Below, one piece after another: positions 1-11,163 of a stretch of 64,000 nt of DNA. The notes under the pieces were generated by a model, which saw only the letters and a program-made list of their open reading frames with translations, ran no database searches and was not told the origin of the DNA. The stretch comes from Triticum aestivum (lineage: Eukaryota > Streptophyta > Magnoliopsida > Poales > Poaceae). Numbering within the stretch: the stretch's first letter is position 1; every line of letters begins with the position of its first letter. A program made the position numbers and the translations under genes. Location of the stretch: contig NC_057809.1 in assembly GCF_018294505.1 (NCBI RefSeq), forward strand, positions 418,179,485-418,243,484, given 5' to 3'.

Positions 1-307
1 GAGGAGGGAGTTGGGTCGCTGTTGACTCGCCAGAGGATGAAGGAGGTGTCACCTGATAATTCGAATCGTATGGATTAAGAGGTTGTCAGAAATAGCCCAC
101 CTTGTGATGAGAAGTGTCAGAAGTGGGTGAGACCTTAGATCGGCGTTTTCGCACCGGGGTGTCTGGTAAACCGGTCAAAGTAACCTTTTGGCCGATGTGC
201 CGGGTTGTGCGGTGAGCCTCGTGCTGCTGCTTCTTCAAAATAAATGTTGGATCCAAGTGAGCAAGAGGGTGAGAAAAGCTTACTTTCCGGACTGCTTGAC
301 GGATTTT

Positions 308-1570
308 TTATGTTGGCAGAGGATATGAACCGGAGGAAAGGATAATTACCTCTGCATCGTTAGCTTGGCTGCCCTCAACATCCTCCTGATAAGTATCATT
401 GTCAATGAGATGCATGAAAAGTGAACCAAGTGAATCAAGTTCTACCTCTGCTTCCGGTTCATCCGGGTCGTCATCAAGCTCGAAACTGATGGGTTCAGGT
501 GCTTTTTTCTTTGTGGTTTTATTGACGGCTTTTGTCTTAGGACGAGAAGGCTTCAGTGCTTTCTCTTGAGGTTTCTTTTTCCAGAAAGGATCGTCACCCT
601 GTTTAAACATGAGTAGAGGGTATTCAAAGATTGCATAGTTCAAAAATATCAGGTGTAAAGCGGAAGCACAAACAATACTTACAGCGGGCAGTTTGTTTTG
701 CGTATAAAAGGGGCTTAACCCGGTCTTGCTGCAGACAGCTTCTGATTCATTCAACATTTTCTTAACAGATTCAGTGACTTCTTCATCTGTTAGCTGAATA
801 TTGATATGGAGTTGGGAGTCTTCTACGTCACCAGTATACTCACATATTAGACCGGAGTGGCGACTTAACGGCAAAATGCTCCAGGATATCTAGCAATGGA
901 GGAAGTCCACGCTTGTTAAACCGTTGGCCAAGAAGGCTCTCAGCTTGGCGAATTGAGGTGCGTACGAGGCCCGTTTCTTGGCACTTAGTCGTTGCGGAAG
1001 CGGATGAGCATTAGCAAGACGGTGAGCGCGATAACCCGGCAGAGGGTTTTCATCTTCCGGAGAGGTGTCTCTGCAGTAGAACCAAGTTTGATTCCACTCT
1101 TTGGGGTGACTGTGAAGTTTGGCATGAGGAAACTCAACCTCTTTCCTTTTTTGAATTGAGACGCCACCAAGTTCCGTATTGGGTCCGTCTACGAATTCAG
1201 TGTGGCAGTTTAAATGGAAGAAATCCCGGAATAGCTCAGCAGTTGGTTCTTCTTGAAGGTACGCGTCACAAAAGACTTGAAAGTTGCAAATATTGGATAC
1301 CGAGTTGGGTCCAATATCTTGAGGGTGGAGCTGAAAGCTAGCAAGTACATCTCGAAAAAACTTTGATCCGGGCGTTTTAAAGACACGGCCTATGTGATCA
1401 ACAAACACCACTACTTCACCCTACTTAGGGGTGGGAGGATTTTCCGGCCCAGGAACTCGCCACCGGATCTCACTCTTCTTCAGTAAGGTGCCAATCTTGA
1501 CCATTCCGTTGAGTTGCTCCTCAGTAACCCGGGAGGGGACCCAGTTGCAGGAATAAAACTGTTTGGCCAT
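308..1570 (-). pseudogene. Antisense retrotransposon gene, putative gypsy-type transposon domain (Transposase_28-like)
   Basis: On the minus strand a reading frame opens with ATG at 1570-1568 (protein start MAKQFYSCNWVPSR) and continues through motifs typical of the grass domain annotated as 'putative gypsy type transposon' (PF04195): GSKFFRDVL, NSVSNICNFQVFC and WNQTWFYCRDTSP. An in-frame TAG at 1423-1421 and at least one frameshift at about 860-900 break it. A probable 84-nt intron (682-599) has donor GTAAGT and acceptor AAACAG and keeps the frame. Downstream the protein is lysine-rich and then acidic, and stops at 310-308. Similar sequence may continue left of 308, towards the window edge. 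Transcription would start from a TATA box near 2350. The protein's function is unknown; such ORFs travel antisense inside Tat-lineage elements. It is probably no longer translated whole. Confidence 0.65.
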
Positions 1571-2346
1571 TGCAAGTGAAAGGCTGGGAATAAAATAATG
1601 CTGGTTTACGATCCATTAATGGTGATGCATAAAGTACAACAAGGAAAAGGAATCCAAGTATGTGCAAATTGGTAAATCGACGATAGGGTATTTATGAATG
1701 ATAAGGAATGAACAGAGGCAGAGGTATATGCATACTGTTAAACCAGAGTATAAATAAATTGGCGGTTTAAAAGGGGACTAATGGTACCTGCCGGATTATC
1801 ATACTTCAAAAAGTTAAACAGCCTATATTGGTGTGAAGGGTATAGATCTGAAAAATACCTAAGTGCAGGAAACAGGTTTCACAGATTTATATAGTGATTT
1901 CAGATCTAATGGGTGACAGAAAATGAGAATATATTCAAGAACTAAGTTACAGATATCAGTTCATCAGGTTCAGATGAGTTTTCTTCTATATGAAGGGGAT
2001 GATCAGGTTCAGATCAGAACTAAGTCGCACGAAGAGCTAGCAGATCTAGTTAGTTTTTGATGCTACTGGGAAGAAAAGGGAAGAACACCACCGGAGCTGC
2101 GACGAACTCCGATGAACACGAAACCCTAAAGTGGATCTATGAAGAAAAGGGGGAAAACTTACCGAAGCTGTTAAGGTAGCGGAGGTGTGCCGCGGTTCTC
2201 TGGAGCGTTCGGGTCGATGCAACGGCCAAGGATAAGGCAGAGACGAAGCTTGATGACGGCGGCGGCGTTCGGGCGCTGGGGCGTCGTGAGGAGGAAGAAG
2301 AGATGAAGAGGTAGAGGAGGAAACAGAAAAGAGGGGGTCTCAGCCC

Positions 2347-2354
2347 TATTTATA
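2347..2354 (-). promoter_or_regulatory. TATA box for the antisense gene of element 1
   Basis: The minus strand reads TATAAATAGGG here, about 780 nt upstream of the antisense ATG at 1570. The stretch in between looks like a 5' leader. It is GC-rich near the start and has a possible splice donor close to 2160. No transcript evidence is available; the call rests on the motif and its position. Confidence 0.5.
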
Positions 2355-2614
2355 AGGCGAACAGATAAGCGATAGGTGAGAGAATCGAGGAGCTCAAAAA
2401 TGGATATTTAATAAGGTTGTCGCCTCGATGATTGGATACTCATTAATGAAGGGCATCTTCGGCTTCAACGAATAGGTGACATCATGACGGTTTACTGCGG
2501 ATCTGAAGGATGACATCACGATGGTTTACAAGATCCATGCGAAGGTGCTAGGGCAAGAATTTTTCTAAGTGTTGAAGATTGACATGAACAAGTTCAAATC
2601 AACCTGGGCCCTAA

Positions 2615-4576
2615 TGTTGGGGATATTACTACTGGACGTAAACTAGCCAGGGGTAGCCGGGTTAACTCTATGAAGATTAGAGGCCCATAAAAACGTAAGG
2701 ATGGTGGCACTTTACGAAGGCCCAAGGCCTAAAGGCGGGTTAAGGCCTGTAGATGTAAACCGACTTTCTCATGTAACTTGTATTGTAAGATAGGGAGGAT
2801 AGAGACCGAGTTGGACACATTGATGATTCGGCCTCGGGACTCTCACTAGTAGAAAACGGAGCTTTAAAACCGGTTCGTAAGGGCCTTTAGTGCCGGTTCC
2901 ATAACCGACACTAATTGGTGGGCACTAAAGGCCCCCCCCTTTAGTACCGGTTCGGCACGAACCGGCGCTAAAGTGCCACCACGTGGCGTGAGCTCGCGCC
3001 CTGGTATGGGAGACCTTTAGTACCGGTTGGTGTTACCAACCGGTACTAAAGGTTTTTTTTGAATTTTTTTTGAAAATTTTGGAAATTTTTCTGATTTTTT
3101 TTCGATTTTTAATTTTTCTGAATTATTTGGTGATTTAGTCTCTAATCACCTCTCTTAACTGCTCAAGTGTGGATCACTCATTCCAAATCATCTAACTTCC
3201 CAACCGGTCACCCACCCCTCTCACTATTCCAGCCCGAGCACGCTTAACTTTCGGGTTCTATTCTCCTTCGTTTCCAAATCTGCACTTGTTGTTTTCCTGA
3301 CAATAGTAAGATGCAAATCCTATTAACCCTCAGGAGTTTAGCTTGAGCATGAAGTCACACATTTCACTGTTTGGGTTTGAAACTATTATTCTAAAAAACA
3401 GTAATTATTTAGTAACACTAATATTTCTTGAATAAGTTTGACCATAGTTTGACCACAGTTTGACCATAGTTTGACCAGATTTGACCAAAATTCAAAAAAT
3501 TGAAATAATTATTTAGTCACACTAATATTCTTGAATAATTATGTAGTAACATTAATACTTCTTGAATAAGTAGTTTGACCATATTTAACAAAAAAATTTA
3601 AAAAAACTTAAATTTGACCATATCTTTTTTTCCTTTTGGAATTTGAGGATTCTAAAAAATTGCAAACAGGCCATAGGCCATCTCCATTGGATGCGGATTT
3701 TCGTGCTGAATTTTTTGATATATTATACGTTTCTTTCCGACATTGTATGCAAAAGTTATAGCCGTTTTACATTTTCCCTACACTTTTTGCAAAACATGTG
3801 CAAATTTAAGTTTTCAAATTTTCTTAACTAGTAGATGTAGTAATATAACTACCTCTCGAAGGATTTTATATTTTTGAAGTTCTTATCATTTTATTTTGAT
3901 TTTTTCAGAACTGAAATGGCGACACACGGGGGGGGGGGGGAGTAGAGTTTGAAAATTGCCCTATAGTGCCGGTTTGTGTCACAAACCGGTACTATAGGTC
4001 AGACCCCTTTAGTATCGGTTCGTGGCACAAACCTGTACTAAAGGTTAGCCCTTTAGTACCGGTTTGTGACACGAACCGGTACTAAAGGTGATTGTGGGGC
4101 CCCGGCCTGACTCTAGCCTGCCATCACCCCTTTAGTACCGGTTTGTGGCACGAACCGGTACTAAAGGTTCAACACGAACCGGCATTAATGCATAGCCGTT
4201 CGAACCGGCACTAATGGTACCATTAGTGCCGGCTCAAATTCAAACTGGCACTAATGTGCTTCACGTTTGACCCTTTTTCTACTAGTGTCTGTAAGCCGAC
4301 GAGCATCGACCTATGTATATAAAGGGACGACCCGGCGGCGGTTTTGGGACAACACACAACAACTCGAGAGCTAGGCAAAGCGGATTCTCTCCCTCGTCAT
4401 CGAAACCGTAGCAATACCAACACAACTAGATGTAGGCTTTACCTTCATCGAAGGGGCCGAACTAGTATAAAACTCTCGTGTCCCTTGTCCGGTTTAACCC
4501 ATTTAAGCTAACCTGTAGCGATGGCTCCACGACTAAGTCCTTTCACGAGGACATCTACCGTGACAAAACCACGACA
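2615..4576 (+). repeat. 3' LTR of element 1, split by a CACTA insertion
   Basis: The LTR starts TGTTGGGGATATTACTACTG at 2615 and ends CCACGACA at 4576. Removing the 1444-bp insertion and its 3-bp duplication leaves an LTR of about 515 bp. A TATA box (TATATAAAG, 4316-4324) lies in the right part, on the plus strand, which fixes the orientation. The next bases (4577 on) belong to a tandem repeat of the surrounding CACTA element, so the LTR edge is clean. The matching 5' LTR and TSD are outside the window. Confidence 0.75.
2844..4287. mobile_element. Small non-autonomous CACTA transposon (1444 bp)
   Basis: The termini are CACTAGTAGAAAA at the left and its inverted complement TTTTTCTACTAGTG at the right, flanked by a 3-bp target duplication TCT (2841-2843 and 4288-4290). 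These are the hallmarks of the CACTA (En/Spm) superfamily. Near both ends there are many direct and inverted copies of a motif like TTTAGTACCGGTTCGTG, the subterminal repeats expected to bind transposase. The middle (3055-3900) is AT-rich and non-coding, so movement would need a transposase from elsewhere. It inserted into the LTR of element 1. Confidence 0.92.
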
Positions 4577-4579
4577 TGT

Positions 4580-6160
4580 CTGAAATTCATGAAACTTGGC
4601 ATGCTATCATCGAGCGGTATCAACATGCCGTGGTGAAAATTTTGTCCCATTTGGGGCAGGTTCGGGTATAAGCTTCTCATAAACCAAAGCTTCTCACAAC
4701 AAGCATGATGGTTTCGATAGGGAGCGTACCACCTTTGGGGACGAGACGATATCCGTTGCCTCTTATTGCTTTCAAAAAATTTCTAGTGTCAACATAGAAC
4801 AATAGGAGTGTTGTGTTCAATCTTAGAATTTTTCGGGGTTCGTTTGGCCTTTTTTATACATTAACTGGGTTTTCTAGGCATTTTATGTGCATAATTCAAA
4901 TTTGAACTACAAGCACATGCTCCAATGCACCAAAGTTGGTTGAAAAATGACATGTGTGTTGGGTGAATTTATAGGTCCCATGCAAGAGATGGGAATGAAA
5001 TTCAAACACCATGGCACTATTGATTGCCGGCAAAACGTTGAGATGTCTAGTTTTTAAATTCTAGTAAATCCAAAACTCATCTGAAATTCATGAAACATGG
5101 CATGCTATCATGGAGCGGCATCAACATGTCGTGGTGAAAATTTTGTCCCATTTGGGGCAGGTTCAGGTATAAGCTTCTCACAAACCATAGCTTCTCACAA
5201 CAAGCATGATAGTTTCGATAGGGAACGTACCACCTTTGGTCACGGGACAATATCCATTGCCTCTTATTGCTTTCAAAAAATTTCTAGTGTGAACATGGAA
5301 CAACATGACTGTTGTGTTCAATCTTGGAATTTTTCGGGGTTCGTTTGGCCTTTTTATACATTAACTGGGTTTTCTAGGCATTTTATGTGCATAATTAAAA
5401 TTTGAACTACAAGCACATGCTCCAATGCACTAAAGTTGGTTGAAAAATCACATGTGTGTCCTTGGGTGAATTTCTTGGTCCCATGCAAGAGATGGGAATG
5501 AAATTCAAACACCAGGGCAATGTTGATTGACGGCAAAACATTGAGATGCCTAGTTTTTAAATTCTAGTAAATCCAAAACTCATCTGAAATTCATGAAACT
5601 TAGCATGCTATCATGGAGCGGCATCAACATGCCATAGTAAAAAAGTTGTCCCGTTTGGGGCAGGTTTGGTATAAGCTTCTCACAAACCAGAGCTTCTCAC
5701 AACAAGCATGATGGTTTCGATAGGGAACGTCCCACCTTTGGGGACGAAACGATATCCATTGCCTCTTATTGCTTTCAAATATGTTCTATTGTCAACATAG
5801 AACAACAGGAGTGTTGTGTCAATTTTTGTGATTTTTCGGGGTTCGTTTGGACATTTTTATGCATTAACTGGGTTTTCTAGTCATTTTATGTGCATAATTC
5901 AAATGTGAACTACATGCACATGCTCTAGTGCATATAAATTGGTTGAAAAATCAAATATGTGTCCTTGGTAGCATGCTTAGGTCCCATGCAAGAAATGGGA
6001 ATGAATTTCAGACACGAGGGCACCGTTGATTGCCGACAAATCATTGTGATTCCTGGTTTTGAAATTCTAGTAAATCCAAAACTTGTCTGAAATTCATGAA
6101 ACTTGGCATGCTATCATGGAATGGCGCCCGACATGATGTGGTATTTTTCGTGTCCATTTT
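4580..6160. repeat. Tandem repeat, period about 500 bp, three full copies and a partial fourth
   Basis: The phrase CTGAAATTCATGAAAC marks the unit starts at 4580, 5081, 5584 and 6087, giving periods of 501-503 bp. Long stretches inside the units are alike, for example the segments containing AACAAGCATGATGGTTTCGA. The fourth copy loses similarity after about 6160. Copy one begins immediately after element 1's LTR, so that insertion fell inside the array. No coding function is seen. Internal arrays of this kind are common in CACTA elements. Confidence 0.85.
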
Positions 6161-6591
6161 GGAGAAGGCGCACTCGAATAATGACAGCCTACAAAGGCAT
6201 TTTGAAAAAAAGCTGCCACTTAATATCTCAAACGTTTGTATAATTCAAAACGTGTGTGTTTTGTTAACCATTCACGTGATGCCATGTGTCTTGGTTTTAA
6301 TGGCTGTAGGAGGTGTCGTGCGGGCAGCTGCTTGACCTTGACTGAACGGGAGGCATGCGAGCGCAGTCCGGTGCGTAGGCTGACCGAGAGGTGTGCAAGT
6401 TGTCGTCCAATGCATAGGCACACCAGGAAGCATGCGAGCTTTACGCTGCGCAGGCTCACTGGGAAGCGAGCCCTTTGACTTCCATGGCCGCCCGACTTCC
6501 TCTCCATTAATGGCGCCCGAGCCGCTGTTTAATACGGGTGGCCTTACTGTTCGCCTCCCATCCCCCCCCCCCCCCGCAGACCTCCACCGCC

Positions 6592-7152
6592 ATGGCACAG
6601 AATGATCATCTACCACTAGTCTTCAAGTTTGGTGAAGTCGACTCCGAGCCAGAGGAGATAGAAAACAAGGAGGAATGGAGCCTCATGGACATGGCCCAGA
6701 ATGAGCTGGACGCGACGGTTTCTGCCCCCGCTCCCGTCCAAGCTCCCATCCACGCGCTCGCGCCAGCGACCATCCCCGTAGCATTGACGGGCTGGTCGCC
6801 GAGCACTATCACAGAGCTGGAAGCCGCGGGCGCCAGCGAGATCTCCGTGGACCCGCGCGAGCTTGTATACATGCCAGCACCAGCGCCCGTGCCCGTGCCC
6901 GTGCGCGCCCCTCCACCCACCGTGCCGCCGGCCCTCGTGTGTTTGGCTGCATCCGCCGTGCCCGTGCCCGCCCCTCCACCCACCGCGGAGGCGGTCCCCA
7001 TGCATTTGGATGCACCTGCCACACCCGTGCCCGTTCCCATGCCCATGCGCGCGCCCCCTCAGCGGCATGGGACGCTGCCGTCGACTGATACCTCTCAACG
7101 GTGCCAGTTGCCGTCCTTCCGTGCCCCGCCTGTCGATCGCGCGACGACGTGA
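6592..7152 (+). CDS. Pro/Ala-rich hypothetical protein in CACTA cargo
   Basis: I choose the ATG at 6592 because it sits in a good plant context (ccgccATGG) after a CT/C-rich leader; an in-frame ATG at 6538 would add 18 residues. The predicted 186-aa protein has an acidic N-terminal part (about residues 1-45, motifs FGEVDSEPEE and NKEEWSLMDM) and then a low-complexity Pro/Ala/Val part (PVPVPV, APPPTVPP). It ends at TGA 7150-7152. A second frame opens at the overlapping ATG 7152 and runs to 7265 with an acidic tail (PEDDNDSAS), so one frameshift or a missed intron may separate the last exon. I do not recognise the protein. The minus strand is also open through this GC-rich stretch, so the low-complexity part alone is weak evidence. 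Positions 6161-6591 and 7266-7470 hold no convincing gene. Confidence 0.4.
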   Translation: MAQNDHLPLVFKFGEVDSEPEEIENKEEWSLMDMAQNELDATVSAPAPVQAPIHALAPATIPVALTGWSPSTITELEAAGASEISVDPRELVYMPAPAPVPVPVRAPPPTVPPALVCLAASAVPVPAPPPTAEAVPMHLDAPATPVPVPMPMRAPPQRHGTLPSTDTSQRCQLPSFRAPPVDRATT

Positions 7153-7470
7153 TGTTTGATTTACAAGTGAATAACATTTTGTGCTGCCTTGAAGACTTCA
7201 ACAACGGCGTCCCGGAGGACGACAACGACAGCGCGTCACGCCGCCTCTGCCATCGTCGGAAATAGTTTTTTGGGGTTTAATACTATATCTCGAATTCTTG
7301 ATCATAAGAATATAAATTTGCAGTGTGACTGAATGAAAATATGGTTTGAACGAACTTGCGTTTCTCTCTTAATGTACAAACTTATCAAACGATTTTCTTT
7401 TGAAAAAAACGTCAATGGCTTTTAAATATAAAACACTCATCACAAACGTTTTAGTCAGAACACCCGTATG

Positions 7471-8158
7471 TGATAACCCACAAGTATAGGGGATCGCAAC
7501 AGTTTTCGAGGGTAGAGTATTCAACCAAAATTTATTGATTTGACACAAGGGGAGCAAAGAATATTCTCAAGTATTAGCAGCAGAGTTGTCAATTCAACCA
7601 CACCTGGAAACTTAATATCTACAGCAAAGTATTTAGTAGCAAAGTAATATGATAGTAGTGGTACGGTAGCAAAAGGTAACCGTAGCAAAAGAAATGTTTT
7701 TGGTATTTTGTAGTTATTGTAAGAATAGCAACAGAAAAGTAAATAAGCGAAGAACAATATATGGAAAGCTCGTAGGCAATGGATCGGTGACAGAGAAATA
7801 TGCCGGATGTGGTTCATCATGTAACAGTCATAACCTAGGGTGACACGGAACTAGCTCCAATTCATCAATGTAATGTAGGCATGTATTCCGAATATAGTCA
7901 TACGTGCTAATGGAAAAGAACTTGCATGACATCTTTTGTCCTACCCTCCCGTGGCAGCGGGGTCCTATTGGAAACTATGGGATATTAAGGCCTCCTTTTA
8001 ATAGAGTACCTGACTAACACATAGTGAATGCATGAACTCCTCAAACTACGGTCGTCATCGGGAGTGGTCCCGATTATTGTCACTTCGGGGTTGCCGGATC
8101 ATAACACATAGTAGGTGACTATAGACTTGCAAGATAGGATCAAGAACTCTCATATATT
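7471..8158 (-). repeat. Element A 3' LTR, outer part
   Basis: The segment aligns with 22474-23168 of the intact LTR of the same element, sharing TGATAACCCACAAGTATAGG and long further stretches. It stops at a 5-bp microhomology (ATATT, 8154-8158), where sequence from LTR B takes over. The next ~480 bp of the LTR are missing here. Confidence 0.9.
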
Positions 8159-9959
8159 TGAATCTTCTCTGAATTCTTTTATGTATGATTGGTTATCTTT
8201 GCAAGTCTCTTCGAATTATCAGTTTGGTTTGGCCTACTAGATTGATCTTTCTTGCAATGGGAGAAGTGCTTAGCTTTGGGTTCAATCTTGCGGTGTCCTT
8301 TCCCAGTGACAATAGGGGCAGCAAGGCACGTATTGTATTGTTGCCATCGAGGATAACAAGATGGGGTTTTCATCATATTGCATGAGTTTATCCCTCTACA
8401 TCACGTCATCTTGCTTAAGGCATTACTCTATTTTCATTAAATTAATACTCTAGATGCATGCTGGATAGCGGTCGATGAGTGGAGTAATAGTAGTAGATGC
8501 AGGCAGGAGTCGGTCTACTTGTCTCAGACGTGATGCCTATATACATGATCATGCCTAGATATTCTCATAACTATGCTCAATTCTGTCAATTGCTCAATAG
8601 TAATTTGTTCACCCACCATAGAGTACTTATGCTCTTGAGAGAAGCCACTGGTGAAACCTATGGCCCTCGGGTCTATCTTCATCATATTAATCTCCTAATA
8701 CTTAGTTATTTCCGTTGCTTTTACTTTACTTTGCATCTTTATCACAAAAATACCAAAAAATATTATCTTATCTTATCTATCAGATCTCACTCTCGTAAGT
8801 GGCCATGTAGGGACTGACAACCCCTTATCGCGTTGGTTGCGAGGATTTATTTGTTTTGTGCAGGTGCGAGGGACTCGCGCGTAGCCTCCTACTGGATTGA
8901 TACCTTGGTTCTCAAAAACTGAGGGAAATACTTACGCTACTTTGCTACATCATCCCTTCCTCTTCGGGGAAAACCAACGCAATGCTCAAGAGGTAGCAGT
9001 GGCTAGGGTGTGGGCCCCTGGTCTTGAGCTTTGGCCGGTATTTTTTTTATTTCCAAAAATACGCTCCGTGGAGTTTCAGGTCATACCGAGAACTTTTGTT
9101 TCTGCACATAAATAACACCATGGCAATTCTGCTGAAAACAGCGCCAGTCCGGGTTAGTTCCATTCAAATCATGCAAGTTAGAGTCCAAAACAAGGGCAAA
9201 AGTGTTTGGAAAAGTAGATATGGCGGAGACGTATCAACTCCCCCAAGCTTAAACCTTTGCTTGTACTCAAGCAATTCAGTTGATAAACTGAAAGTGATAA
9301 AGAAAAACTTCCACAAACTCTATTTACTCTTGTTGTTGTAAATATGTAAAGCCAGCATTCAAGTTTTCAGCATAGATTATACACTAACCATATTCACAAT
9401 AAGGCATATTTTTCATGTTTACTCATATCAATGGCATAATCAACTAGCGAGCAATAATAATAAATCTCGGATGAAAACACTTTCTCAAAACAATCATAAT
9501 ATGATATAACAAGATGGTATCTCGCTAGCCCTTTCTGAGACCGCAAAACATAAATGCAGAGCACCTTTAAAGATCAAGGACTGACTAGACATTGTAATTC
9601 ATGGTAAAAGAGATCCAGTCAAGTCATACTCAATGTAAACTAACAGTAATGAATGTAAATGACAGTGGTGCTCTCCAACTGGTGCTTTTAATAAGAATAT
9701 GATGACTCAACATGAAAGTAAATAGATAGGCCCTTTGCAGAGGGAAGCAGGGTTTTGTAGAGGTGCCAGATCTCGGTTTTAAAATAGAGATGAATAATAT
9801 TTTGAGCGGTATAGTTTCATTGTCAACATAACAACCAAGAATGGCGATATCTTCCATCCTACACACATTATAGGCGGTTCCCAAACATAATGGTAAAGTT
9901 TATACTCCCCCTCCACCAACAAGCATCAATCCATGGCTTGCTCGAAACAACGAGTGCCT
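8154..9959. repeat. 1.8-kb direct duplication, copy 1 (LTR B part + LTR A tail + A internal)
   Basis: This segment matches 14672-16478 almost base for base, with differences I judge by eye at 2-3%. In order it holds the last ~840 bp of LTR B (8154-8998), the inner end of A's LTR (8999-9236) and the first ~720 bp of A's internal region beside that LTR (9237-9959), including its polypurine tract. It replaces the 5' LTR and the first part of element B. ORFs within it have no recognisable product. Confidence 0.92.
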
Positions 9960-10020
9960 ATTTGCCTCCTTTTGCCCACTTGCTTTTTTTTCTTGTGTGT
10001 TAGTTTTTTTGTTTGTCACG

Positions 10021-11163
10021 ATGGCTCTACCTAAACTTGGTGATCTTCACCTTAAAAGGTTAGAAGAGATCGAAAGCAATGTCAGGAGTTTTATGGTTTT
10101 GCAATTTGAACATAATAGTTTCTTCAGAAACGAGCTTAAGGAACATAAAAGTTTTATGAGTTTTATGAATAAAGAGCTTGATGATATGTCTAAAGAATTC
10201 GATGGTTTAAGATCCCAGATTGCTCGTCTTGAGAAATTGACTGCTGAAATTTCGTATAGGCAGGCTACCTTAGTTAATAGGATGGCCGCTAAACCGAATT
10301 GCTATGAAAATAAAGATGAAGATCTAAAAGTTATTGATGTGTCCCCTATTAAATCTTTGTTTTGCAATATGAATCTTGATAATGATGGGACTGAATATGA
10401 TCCACCTTTACCTAGAAGACGTTCCAAGAATTCGGAATTTTTTGATCTTGATGCTAAAATTGATAAAAGTGGGATGGAATAAATTAAAACCCTAGATGTT
10501 GCTAAACCCACTATTATGGATTTCAAGGAATTTAAATATGAAAATTGATCTTTGATTGATTTTATTTCCTTGTTGCATTCTGTGCTAAATTGTCCTCACG
10601 CTTATAGTCAAAATAAAGCGTTTACTAAACATATCGTCGATGGCTTGATGCAATCTTACGAAGAAAAACTTGAATTGGAAGTTTCTATCCCTAGAAAACT
10701 TTATGATGTGTGGGAACCAACTACTAAAATTAAAATTAAATATCATGAATGATGTGCTTTATGTGATTTGGGTGCTAGTATTTCCCCGATTCCAAAGACT
10801 TTGTGTGATTTGTTAGGTTTCCGTGATTTTGATGATTGCTCTCTAAACTTGCACCTTGCGGTTTCCACTATTAAGAAACCTATTGGAAGAATTAATGACG
10901 TTCTTATAATTGCAAATATGAATTATGAGCCCGTAGATTTTATTGTTCTTGACATAGATTGCAATCCTTCATGTCCTATTATTCTTGATAGACCTTTCCT
11001 TAGAACGATTGGTGCAATTATTGATATGAAGGAAGGAAATATTAGATTCCAATTTCCATTAAGGAAATGTAGGGAACACTTTCCTAGAAATAAAATTAAA
11101 TTACCTTATGAATCAATCATGAGAGCCACTTATGGATTGCCTACCAAAGATGGAAATACCTAG
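10021..11163 (+). pseudogene. Element B gag-like coiled coil with retropepsin-like protease
   Basis: One frame of 380 codons is interrupted by three stops: TAA 10480-10482, TGA 10546-10548 and TGA 10750-10752. I choose ATG 10021 (protein start MALPKLGDLHLKRLEEI). Residues ~15-85 are rich in heptad-like charged and hydrophobic residues (MNKELDDMSKEFDGLRSQI), suggesting a coiled coil. The C-terminal third carries an aspartic-protease signature, CDLGASIS, and later CPIILDRPFL, where family members normally have ILGRPFL; the glycine is replaced by aspartate. No reverse transcriptase follows. The frame probably encoded a gag/protease polyprotein used in trans by relatives. It is now dead because of the stops. 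Confidence 0.75.

Larger units (their letters stand above)
1..2614 (+). mobile_element. Element 1: 3' internal region of a Ty3/gypsy retrotransposon, cut by the window edge
   Basis: This stretch ends directly at an LTR that reads on the plus strand (2615-4576). Its only coding capacity is on the opposite strand (308-1570). That layout, an antisense additional ORF between integrase and the 3' LTR, is known from Tat-lineage Ty3 elements such as Grande and Retand. No gag, protease, reverse transcriptase or integrase is visible, so those parts should lie to the left of the window. I do not see a clean polypurine tract next to 2615; the bases before it read aacctgggccctaa. Positions 1571-2340 hold the 5' untranslated part of the antisense gene. 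Lineage assignment is inference; the LTR boundary is seen directly. Confidence 0.7.

Noticed and set aside
6606..7225. Gly/Arg/His-rich minus-strand ORFs opposite the Pro/Ala ORF
   Set aside because: They are mirror products of the GC-rich repeats; the plus-strand frame has the better start context and an acidic non-repetitive N-terminus.
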